Source: Psychrobacter immobilis (GTDB taxonomy: Bacteria; Pseudomonadota; Gammaproteobacteria; Pseudomonadales; Moraxellaceae). Taken from it: a stretch of 64,000 bases of DNA. Of this stretch, positions 56,793-64,000 are shown piece by piece. The first letter of the stretch is position 1, and the number at the start of each line of letters is the position of its first letter. A program made the position numbers and the translations under genes. The stretch spans positions 1-64,000 of the forward strand of contig NZ_CAJGZM010000006.1 of assembly GCF_904846175.1 (NCBI RefSeq). The letters are read 5' to 3'. Under the pieces are notes generated by a model that worked only from the letters and a program-made list of their open reading frames with translations, searched no databases and was not told where the DNA came from.

Positions 56793-56834
56793 TATTGAAA
56801 CTTAAGTATTGAAACCTAAGTATTGAAACCTGCG
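56793..56834. repeat. three-copy 14-bp tandem repeat between gltK and gltL
   Basis: TATTGAAACCTAAG is repeated three times with minor variation (copy 1 has one change, copy 3 differs in its last three bases). It lies between coupled and uncoupled parts of the operon. Confidence 0.85.
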
Positions 56835-56886
56835 TAAGAATAGCTCTATTTAATAATTGTAAAAATAATGTGGTTAGGAGCCAGTG

Positions 56887-57705
56887 ATGAATGAGCCGGT
56901 GATTAATAATGCTGACACGTATATAAATGAATTTGGTGGACTGGTCACCGACAATGGTCATGCAAGCGATGAGATTGTCATCAAGATGACCGATGTCAGT
57001 AAATGGTATGGCGATTTTCAGGTGATGACTGGCTGTACTGCGCATGTGCATAAAGGCGATGTCGTGGTGGTCTGCGGTCCATCGGGTAGTGGTAAGTCAA
57101 CGCTCATTAAGACTGTCAATGGATTAGAGCCTTTTCAAAAGGGCGAGATAATGGTAAGCGGTATCTCAGTGGGTGCGCCGAAAACTAATTTGCCCAAGTT
57201 ACGCAGTCAAGTAGGTATGGTGTTTCAGCATTTTGAGCTGTTCCCGCATCTGACGATTATTGATAATTTAACCGTTGCCCAAATCAAAGTATTGGGTCGT
57301 AAAGAAGACGAAGCTAAGAAAAAAGCCATGGCTTATTTAGATCGCGTTGGGCTAACGGTTCAGGCGGCAAAATATCCCGCTGAGCTATCCGGTGGTCAGC
57401 AGCAGCGCGTGGCGATTGCCCGTGCCTTAGCGATGGATCCAGTGGCGATGCTCTTTGATGAGCCAACCTCAGCGCTTGATCCTGAGATGATTCAAGAAGT
57501 GCTTGATGTCATGATTGAACTGACCCGTGATGGCATGACCATGATGTGTGTCACCCATGAGATGGGTTTTGCTAATCAAGTTGCCAACCGGATTATCTTT
57601 ATGGATGAAGGTCATATCGTCGAGAACTGTAGTAAAGATGAATTCTTTGAAGGCGCAAAAAGTGACCGCGCGCAAATGTTCTTATCAAAAATTCTCAATC
57701 ATTAA
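56887..57705 (+). CDS. gltL: glutamate/aspartate ABC transporter ATP-binding protein
   Basis: 272-residue ATPase with Walker A GPSGSGKST, Q-loop MVFQHFELFPH, signature LSGGQQQRVA, Walker [15 protein letters not shown] and CVTHEMGFA. A polar N-terminal extension of about 30 residues precedes the usual start (VIKMTDVSKWYG). ATG 56887 follows GGAG by about 7 nt; the GTG just before it is less likely. It closes the operon, before a strong terminator. Confidence 0.93.
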   Translation: MNEPVINNADTYINEFGGLVTDNGHASDEIVIKMTDVSKWYGDFQVMTGCTAHVHKGDVVVVCGPSGSGKSTLIKTVNGLEPFQKGEIMVSGISVGAPKTNLPKLRSQVGMVFQHFELFPHLTIIDNLTVAQIKVLGRKEDEAKKKAMAYLDRVGLTVQAAKYPAELSGGQQQRVAIARALAMDPVAMLFDEPTSALDPEMIQEVLDVMIELTRDGMTMMCVTHEMGFANQVANRIIFMDEGHIVENCSKDEFFEGAKSDRAQMFLSKILNH

Positions 57706-57743
57706 CTCTTAAATTTTCACAGCGTTATTTAGATTTAATTCAT

Positions 57744-57780
57744 TAAGAGCGTCTATTATATTAATAGACGCTTTTTTATT
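57744..57780 (+). terminator. terminator of gltIJKL
   Basis: GAGCGTCTATTA with near-complement TAATAGACGC, 3-nt loop and a T6 run. Confidence 0.9.
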
Positions 57781-57910
57781 GCTAGCAACTATGTCGATAG
57801 CTATGTAAATAACTACATTACTGAATACGTGAGTGAATACCTGTTTACTGATACAATGATAGCTACTATTATAAAAAATAAAATAATCTATCATCTATCA
57901 TGGAGTCAGT

Positions 57911-59146
57911 ATGAGCTCAGAAAATATGCTTTCATCGACAAAAGCAGCATCTAAAGGTATCGTTATCATCGGTGCAGGCTTAGCCGGCTGGCACGTGATT
58001 GATGCTATCCGCGTAAAGGATAAAGACATTCCGATTACCTTAGTCACTTCTGATAATGGCGACCGTTATCATAAACCCATGCTAACGATGGCCATTAGCC
58101 AACAGAAAAATGCAGCGGATTTGGTACGGGCGACAGGTGCTGATGCAGCAGAAGCTGCAAATATTAACTTGATTGCTAATACGCAAGTGACGGATATCGA
58201 CGCTACTGCTAAAACCGTACAGCTTATCTCAGCGCTGCGCTCAGATCCTGTCTATACTAATTATGCAACCATCAGCTATGACAAGCTGGTGTTGGCAATG
58301 GGCGCTCATCCTATCTTTCCTAAGAGCTTACCAGAGGATTTGGTTTGGCATGTCAATCATATCGAGCGTTTTGGACAATTACAAGAGAAGCTGGCAACTG
58401 GCAGTCAGCACGTTGCCATCGTTGGTGCTGGTATGGTTGGGACAGAAATCGCCGAAGACTTATTAAAAGCCGGTCATCAGGTGACACTAATTGATTTGAA
58501 TGACGCGCCGTTATCACAGATGCTACCGCCACAAGCTACTGCTCGTATTGCCAAAGCAGTGCTGTCGCAGGGCATTAACTTTTTAGGTGGTTATCAAGTA
58601 TCTGGTGTCACTCGTAATAGTGAGGGTGAAAAGCTACAAGTTAGTTATGAGTCGCTTGCTTCTCATTCAGAAGAAACTGCGGCTCATTCATCTGATATAT
58701 TAATCGTCGACCATGTGATTGCGAGTACAGGTCTGACCGTTGATGGTACATTGCCAACCGCCGCTGGGGTTGATTTTAATCGCCGTACTGGCATCGAGGT
58801 AGATGCACCAACGTTACGTACTACTACCGATAATATTTATGCCATTGGCGATTGTATGTCGATCAATGGCGTCGCTTGTCGTTATGTCGCGCCACTGCGC
58901 GCACAAGCAGCGACGATTGCTGATGATATTTTGGGATTAGAGCATAGTGGCTATGAGCATAAGCCACCGATGATTCGCCTAAAAAATAAAGCAATTTCGG
59001 TGATGGTGACAGGCGTACCGCAAGCGTCTGGTAATTGGCAGGTAAAGACTGAAACTGATGAAGAGCTCATCATGGACTTGCTCGATGATGATAATGCAAT
59101 CAGCGCAACGGTAACCATCAAAGCACCTGTCATGCCCAACGTTTAA
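57911..59146 (+). CDS. FAD-dependent pyridine nucleotide-disulfide oxidoreductase (rubredoxin reductase-like)
   Basis: 411-residue flavoprotein with two dinucleotide-binding motifs: IVIIGAGLAGWHV near the N terminus (FAD) and VAIVGAGMVGTEIAEDL at about 175 (NAD(P)H), plus the late FAD motif NIYAIGDCM. The single-domain form without a large C-terminal module matches rubredoxin/ferredoxin reductases (RubB/AlkT-like) of alkane oxidation or stress systems. No rubredoxin gene is adjacent, so the electron acceptor is inferred. GGAG lies 7 nt before the ATG. Confidence 0.82.
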   Translation: MSSENMLSSTKAASKGIVIIGAGLAGWHVIDAIRVKDKDIPITLVTSDNGDRYHKPMLTMAISQQKNAADLVRATGADAAEAANINLIANTQVTDIDATAKTVQLISALRSDPVYTNYATISYDKLVLAMGAHPIFPKSLPEDLVWHVNHIERFGQLQEKLATGSQHVAIVGAGMVGTEIAEDLLKAGHQVTLIDLNDAPLSQMLPPQATARIAKAVLSQGINFLGGYQVSGVTRNSEGEKLQVSYESLASHSEETAAHSSDILIVDHVIASTGLTVDGTLPTAAGVDFNRRTGIEVDAPTLRTTTDNIYAIGDCMSINGVACRYVAPLRAQAATIADDILGLEHSGYEHKPPMIRLKNKAISVMVTGVPQASGNWQVKTETDEELIMDLLDDDNAISATVTIKAPVMPNV

Positions 59147-59171
59147 TTATTAAAAAAACGCTAAGCCCCAT

Positions 59172-59212
59172 AGCCAGTGCTGCCATTCTAATGCAGTGCT
59201 GGCTTTTTTTTG
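59172..59212 (+). terminator. terminator after the flavoprotein gene
   Basis: A 12-bp stem (AGCCAGTGCTGC with GCAGTGCTGGCT, two G-U pairs) and T8. Confidence 0.85.
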
Positions 59213-59489
59213 TTTATATCTAGCGCATCTCTTTTATCGATATTAGACTTAAGAACCCTTCAGTCTAATATTATCGATACATATCGTATTATTATTGATA
59301 TTCTTTAATTTAAAGCACCGTATTATTGGTTAAAACTTAGTTTAGTTTAATCAGAATCTGCGGTGATAAATCCATAGCGATAAAGAGTATTCATTAAAAA
59401 GTATTCAAGGAAAAATATCGCATTTAATTTGGTAGCCTATTTTTATAGCACTGCTAAAAACCCTCAACCGTAAAACGAAAGGATTCGTT
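59213..59489. promoter_or_regulatory. upstream region of first acyl-CoA synthetase
   Basis: AT-rich leader that resembles the leader of the second copy (GATACATAT..GTATTA, and AAAACGAAAGGA before the ATG), showing that the duplication included regulatory DNA. TTGATA at 59295 is a possible -35 box with TATTAT at 59321, though the 20-nt spacer is long. Confidence 0.45.
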
Positions 59490-61247
59490 ATGACTCAGCT
59501 TACTGATTTTGACAGTATTCTTAATAATGTTCCAAAAGTTGATGTAGGTGCGCGCTCAGTAAATGCGCCACTCAGTCAAAGCCATGATAAAGGACTTGAT
59601 GTGCCGCTGATAGAAGCGACCATTGGGGATTTTTTTGATGCGATTGTCGATAAATATCCTGAGCGTGAAGCCTTGGTTTCCCGCCATCAAGGTATCCGTT
59701 GGACTTATCGTGAGTTACAGGAAAAAGTTAATCAGTTGGCCAGTAGCATGATTGAGATGGGACTTGAGATAGGCGATCGTATCGCCATTTGGTCGCATAA
59801 CAATGCTGAATGGCTGCTGATGCAATTAGCAACAGCAAAAATCGGTGTAATTCTAGTTAATATCAATCCTGCTTATCGTACTTTTGAGCTGCAATATGCG
59901 CTGAATAAATTGGGCTGTTCGGTATTGGTATTGATGCGTCATTTTAAAAGCAGCGACTATACGCAGATGATTCGTGAGCTGTGTCCTGAGATTTATCATA
60001 AGAATTATCAGCAACTTGATTTGGTCGAGATTCCGACGATTGAGCGCATCATTTGGATTGATGAGCCAGACAGTGATGAAGATTTTCACTTTATGCAAAA
60101 ATTTTCGGCTTGGATGGCAGAAGGTGATGCCAATGATCCACGCGTCGCAGAGCGCCAAGCCCAGCTTAAGAATACTGATGCTATTAGTGTGCAGTTTACT
60201 AGTGGCACAACAGGGACACCGAAAGGCGCCACCTTAAGCCATCGTAATATCTTGAATAATGGCTATTTTCTTGGCGAAGGCATGAAGTTGACCTGTGATG
60301 ATAGGCTGTGTATTCCATTACCGCTGTATCACTGCTTTGGCATGGTGGGCGGTAATCTCGCCATTTTAACTCATGGTGGCTGTGTAGTTTATCCTAATGA
60401 TGGTTTTGATCAATTAACGGTATTGCAGACGGTCGAAGAGGAGAAATGTACCGCTTTGCTTGGTGTACCGACGATGTTTATCGCGGAGCTCGATCATCCA
60501 GACTTCGATAGCTTTGATTTGTCCAGCTTGCGCACCGGTATCATGGGCGGCTCTAGCTGTCCGATTGAGGTCATGCGCCGCGTCATCGATGAGATGCACA
60601 TGAAGGAAGTGACCATTGCTTATGGCATGACTGAGACCAGTCCAGCTTCCTGTCAGTCCAGCTCGCAAACGCCACTTGAGAAGAGAGTCTCTACCGTAGG
60701 GATGGTACTGCCAGGGCTTGAAGTTAAAATCGTTGACACTGAAACGGGTCAAGTCGTACCGATTGGAGAGACAGGCGAATTACATACGTATGGCTATGCG
60801 GTGATGAAAGGCTATTGGGGCAGCCGCTTTAAAACCCGTGCGGCAATTACTGATGGCTGGATGCATACCGGTGATTTGGCAACGATGGATGAAGATGGCT
60901 ATATCACTGTGGTTGGGCGTAGTAAAGATATGATCATTCGTGGCGGTGAAAATATCTATCCAGTAGAAGTCGAAAATTATCTCTATCGCCATCCCAAAAT
61001 CCGTGATGTACAAATCGTTGGCATCCCCGATAAGCGTTATGGCGAAGTATTGGCTGCTTGGATTATTCCTAAAGAAGAGGGCTGCTTAACGGAAGAAGAA
61101 GTACGCCAATTCTGTAGTGAGCATATCGCCCATTATAAAGTGCCGACCTATTATCGCTTTGTGACTGAGTACCCGATGACCATCACTGGCAAAATTCAGA
61201 AATATAAAATCGTTGAGCAAATGGTGGAGGAATTGGGTCTAGGATAA
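59490..61247 (+). CDS. acyl-CoA synthetase (AMP-binding), copy 1
   Basis: 585-residue adenylate-forming ligase that activates a carboxylic acid to its CoA thioester. Motifs: P-loop [12 protein letters not shown] (about 235), YGMTETSP (about 380), [16 protein letters not shown], hinge [18 protein letters not shown], and the catalytic Lys in GKIQKYK. Its association with a methylcrotonyl-CoA carboxylase gene suggests fatty or branched-chain acid catabolism. It shares a 273-nt identical 3' block with copy 2. Confidence 0.88.
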   Translation: MTQLTDFDSILNNVPKVDVGARSVNAPLSQSHDKGLDVPLIEATIGDFFDAIVDKYPEREALVSRHQGIRWTYRELQEKVNQLASSMIEMGLEIGDRIAIWSHNNAEWLLMQLATAKIGVILVNINPAYRTFELQYALNKLGCSVLVLMRHFKSSDYTQMIRELCPEIYHKNYQQLDLVEIPTIERIIWIDEPDSDEDFHFMQKFSAWMAEGDANDPRVAERQAQLKNTDAISVQFTSGTTGTPKGATLSHRNILNNGYFLGEGMKLTCDDRLCIPLPLYHCFGMVGGNLAILTHGGCVVYPNDGFDQLTVLQTVEEEKCTALLGVPTMFIAELDHPDFDSFDLSSLRTGIMGGSSCPIEVMRRVIDEMHMKEVTIAYGMTETSPASCQSSSQTPLEKRVSTVGMVLPGLEVKIVDTETGQVVPIGETGELHTYGYAVMKGYWGSRFKTRAAITDGWMHTGDLATMDEDGYITVVGRSKDMIIRGGENIYPVEVENYLYRHPKIRDVQIVGIPDKRYGEVLAAWIIPKEEGCLTEEEVRQFCSEHIAHYKVPTYYRFVTEYPMTITGKIQKYKIVEQMVEELGLG

Positions 61248-61268
61248 CTTGAAACTATTAATCACTGG

Positions 61269-61310
61269 AAAAGCCAGCTTTTTACTATTATGGTATAAGG
61301 CTGGCTTTTG
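61269..61310 (+). terminator. terminator between the two acyl-CoA synthetases
   Basis: AAAAGCCAGC/GCTGGCTTTT perfect 10-bp stem. Confidence 0.8.
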
Positions 61311-61404
61311 TCATTTAAGTCACATAAAAGACTCGTCATCTAGCAATCAATGATAAATTGATTTTATATCTTCTTCTTAAATGATACATATTGTATTACT
61401 ATTA

Positions 61405-61434
61405 TTGACAGCTTTCGATTTAAGGCGGTATAGT
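61405..61434 (+). promoter_or_regulatory. sigma70-like promoter of acyl-CoA synthetase copy 2
   Basis: TTGACA at 61405-61410 and TATAGT at 61429-61434 with an 18-nt spacer, 92 nt before the ATG. It is better conserved than the matching region of copy 1. Confidence 0.65.
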
Positions 61435-61525
61435 AGCTCACGCCAGTCAAGATTTGTTCAAGGAAGAATGAAGAGGTCATAGGCGACCAATAAGCACCAT
61501 AAAAAGTAAAACGAAAGGACTCGTT

Positions 61526-63280
61526 ATGACGCAAAATATTGATTTCGATACTATCCTAGCTAACATTCCTAGCATCAATATGGGTGCACGCTCGGCAAAT
61601 GCGCCACTCACCCAAAGCTATGATAAAGGCCCTGATGTGCCGCTAATAGAAGCGACCATCGGCGATTTTTTTGATGCCATCGTTTCTAAATATCCTGAGC
61701 GTGAAGCACTGGTCGTGCGTCACCAAAATATCCGTTGGACTTATCGTGAGCTACAGCAGCAAGTCAATCAGCTGGCAAGCAGTATGATTGAGATGGGACT
61801 TGAGATTGGCGATCGCATCGGTATCTGGTCGCACAACAATGCCGAATGGTTGCTGATGCAATTAGCCACCGCGAAAGCCGGCGTTATCTTGGTCAATATC
61901 AATCCTGCCTATCGTACCTTTGAGCTACAATATGCGTTGAATAAATTGGGTTGTTCAGCATTGGTATTGATGCGCCATTTCAAAAGCAGCGACTATGCGA
62001 GTCTGATTCGCGAGCTGTGCCCTGAGATTTATCATAAAGATTATACTCAGCTTGATTTGGTCGAGATTCCGACGATTGAGCGCATTATTTGGATTGATGA
62101 GCCAAACTCTGATGAAGAGTTTAATTATATGCAGAAGTTTTCGGCTTGGATGGCTGAAGGTGATGCCAACGATCCGCGTGTTGCAGAGCGCCAAGCCCAG
62201 CTTAAAAATACCGATGCTATCAATGTACAGTTCACTAGTGGCACAACTGGTACGCCAAAAGGTGCCACTTTAAGCCATCGCAATATTCTTAATAACGGCT
62301 ATTTTATTGGTGAGGCTATGAATCTCACCGAAGAAGATAGATTGTGTATTCCGGTACCGTTATATCATTGCTTCGGTATGGTTCTTGGTAATTTGGCGAT
62401 TCTGACGCATGGCGGTTGTATCGTCTATCCAAACGATGGTTTTGAGCCATTATCAGTATTAAAAGCAGTCGAAGAAGAAAAATGTACCGGTCTACATGGC
62501 GTTCCAACGATGTTTATCGCTGAGCTTGACCATCCTGAATTTAAAAACTTTGATTTATCGACATTACGTACTGGCATTATGGCTGGCTCTAGCTGTCCGA
62601 TTGAGGTCATGCGCCGCGTCATCGATGAGATGCACATGAAGGAAGTGACCATTGCTTATGGAATGACTGAGACCAGTCCGGTGTCTTGCCAGACCAATGA
62701 GCATACGCCACTTGAGATGCAGGTATCGACTGTAGGACTCGTGCAACCTGCGCTTGAAGTGAAAGTCATCGATACCGAAACAGGTGAGATTGTACCTTTA
62801 GGGGAGACTGGCGAGCTGCTGACTCGCGGTTATTCGGTGATGAAAGGTTATTGGGGCAGTCGTTTTAAAACCCGCGAAGCCATTCAAGACGGCTGGATGC
62901 ATACCGGTGATTTGGCAACCATGGACGAAGACGGCTATGTCAAAGTTGTTGGTCGTAGTAAAGATATGGTCATCCGTGGCGGTGAAAATATCTATCCAGT
63001 AGAAGTCGAAAATTATCTCTATCGCCATCCCAAAATCCGTGATGTACAAATCGTTGGCATCCCCGATAAGCGTTATGGCGAAGTATTGGCTGCTTGGATT
63101 ATTCCTAAAGAAGAGGGCTGCTTAACGGAAGAAGAAGTACGCCAATTCTGTAGTGAGCATATCGCCCATTATAAAGTGCCGACCTATTATCGCTTTGTGA
63201 CTGAGTACCCGATGACCATCACTGGCAAAATTCAGAAATATAAAATCATTGAACAGATGAAAGAAGAATTAGGCTTATAA
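61526..63280 (+). CDS. acyl-CoA synthetase (AMP-binding), copy 2
   Basis: 584-residue paralogue in tandem with copy 1, carrying the same motifs ([37 protein letters not shown]). Differences cluster in the middle (for example [12 protein letters not shown] against [12 protein letters not shown], and [10 protein letters not shown] against [10 protein letters not shown]), the likely acyl-binding region. The two copies probably prefer different acyl chains. It has its own promoter and a strong AAAGGA ribosome site. Confidence 0.88.
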   Translation: MTQNIDFDTILANIPSINMGARSANAPLTQSYDKGPDVPLIEATIGDFFDAIVSKYPEREALVVRHQNIRWTYRELQQQVNQLASSMIEMGLEIGDRIGIWSHNNAEWLLMQLATAKAGVILVNINPAYRTFELQYALNKLGCSALVLMRHFKSSDYASLIRELCPEIYHKDYTQLDLVEIPTIERIIWIDEPNSDEEFNYMQKFSAWMAEGDANDPRVAERQAQLKNTDAINVQFTSGTTGTPKGATLSHRNILNNGYFIGEAMNLTEEDRLCIPVPLYHCFGMVLGNLAILTHGGCIVYPNDGFEPLSVLKAVEEEKCTGLHGVPTMFIAELDHPEFKNFDLSTLRTGIMAGSSCPIEVMRRVIDEMHMKEVTIAYGMTETSPVSCQTNEHTPLEMQVSTVGLVQPALEVKVIDTETGEIVPLGETGELLTRGYSVMKGYWGSRFKTREAIQDGWMHTGDLATMDEDGYVKVVGRSKDMVIRGGENIYPVEVENYLYRHPKIRDVQIVGIPDKRYGEVLAAWIIPKEEGCLTEEEVRQFCSEHIAHYKVPTYYRFVTEYPMTITGKIQKYKIIEQMKEELGL

Positions 63281-63405
63281 AAACTTGAGCTGTTTTATTT
63301 CTTATTTTACTAATGACTTATATTAGTAAAGACTAAAACAACAAGCAGTTAGAATAACTCTTATAAAAAATTACTCGCATTGACGCATTAAAGAAAAGGG
63401 ATATC

Positions 63406-64000
63406 ATGAGCGCTATCATAACCAGTAAATTGAGTCCAAACGCCGCTGAATTTCAGCAAAACAGTGCCGCTATGCAAGAGGTGGTCGACGACTTATATGT
63501 GCACTTGCGTAAAATTGTCCAAGGTGGTTCAGAACGTGCGCGCGCCAAGCATTTAGCCCGTGGCAAACTCTTGCCTCGCGAGCGTGTTGAGCGTTTGCTT
63601 GATGTCGGCACACCATTCTTAGAAGTGGCGCCGATGGCGGCGCATGATATGTATGGCGAAGATATTCCAGCGGCTGGCGTGATTGCTGGTATTGGTCGCA
63701 TTAACGGCACTGAGTGTATGATTGTTTGTAATGATGCCACCGTAAAAGGCGGTACTTATTACCCAATGACGGTCAAAAAACATCTACGTGCACAAGAAAT
63801 TGCGCAAGAAAATAACCTACCTTGTGTGTACTTGGTGGACTCGGGCGGCGCTAACTTACCCAACCAAGATGACGTATTTCCTGATAAAGAGCACTTTGGG
63901 CGTATCTTTTTTAATCAGGCCAATATGAGTGCCGCTGGTATTCCACAGATTGCCGTGGTCATGGGCAGCTGTACGGCTGGCGGTGCTTATGTGCCGGCGA
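63406..64000 (+). CDS. liuB: methylcrotonyl-CoA carboxylase beta subunit (partial)
   Basis: First 198 codons of a carboxyltransferase that passes carboxybiotin to 3-methylcrotonyl-CoA in leucine degradation. The opening matches the family: [95 protein letters not shown] and [15 protein letters not shown] lies 5 nt before the ATG. The window ends inside the gene. Geranyl-CoA carboxylase (AtuC) is a close alternative. Confidence 0.88.
   Translation, partial: MSAIITSKLSPNAAEFQQNSAAMQEVVDDLYVHLRKIVQGGSERARAKHLARGKLLPRERVERLLDVGTPFLEVAPMAAHDMYGEDIPAAGVIAGIGRINGTECMIVCNDATVKGGTYYPMTVKKHLRAQEIAQENNLPCVYLVDSGGANLPNQDDVFPDKEHFGRIFFNQANMSAAGIPQIAVVMGSCTAGGAYVPA

Noticed and set aside
1..64000. tRNA, rRNA, CRISPR, insertion sequences, prophage
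   Set aside because: None was found on reading the intergenic regions: no tRNA cloverleaf arms, no regularly spaced repeats, and no transposase or phage proteins.

Overview
The window looks like a chromosomal segment of a Moraxellaceae gamma-proteobacterium, most probably Psychrobacter. This rests on AT-leaning but gene-dense DNA, the style of the proteins (monomeric NADP isocitrate dehydrogenase, Asn/Gln-rich tails, Acinetobacter-like gene content) and recognisable families. No database search was possible, so the genus is an inference. No rRNA, tRNA, CRISPR array, insertion sequence or prophage was seen. Almost everything is core metabolism with a few accessory islands.

Layout. 1-5 kb: pilT and pilU twitching ATPases, a YggS-type PLP-binding protein and a CNNM/CBS membrane protein. 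5-16 kb: nadE, an AI-2E/PerM family membrane protein, pdxB, epmA, an NAD(P)-binding protein, purK with a YaiI-family gene, purE and a calcineurin-like phosphatase. 16-21 kb: a rhomboid protease preceded by an unlisted small membrane ORF, then two paralogous membrane-anchored proteins of which only the second carries an OmpA domain, with a decayed PIN-toxin-like fragment between them. 21-31 kb: nagZ, prc, slyD, an M61 peptidase, a glutaredoxin-like protein, a two-repeat DUF305 lipoprotein and an RluE-type pseudouridine synthase. 31-34 kb: the decayed 3' end of a dimeric-type icd gene facing an intact monomeric idh. 35-43 kb: a FemAB/GNAT-like protein, ubiC, glyA, gltS, a membrane-anchored cold-shock-domain/RNase Sa-type ribonuclease with its barstar, and proA.

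43-57 kb is rich in amino-acid uptake. One ABC system has one ATPase, three tandem substrate-binding lipoproteins and two permeases, with a protein-like remnant frame between binding proteins and permeases. A second, complete GltIJKL-type system lies at 54-57.7 kb. Between them lie a FAH-family hydrolase, a lipase-like hydrolase and hslO. 57.9-64 kb: a rubredoxin-reductase-like flavoprotein, two tandem acyl-CoA synthetases sharing a 273-nt identical 3' block, and the start of a methylcrotonyl-CoA carboxylase beta-subunit gene that runs off the window.

Most noteworthy: the cold-shock-domain/TM/RNase plus barstar pair, the icd relic next to monomeric idh, the gene-conversion signature in the acyl-CoA synthetases, and three hidden short open frames or remnants (17.1, 19.4 and 48.4 kb).
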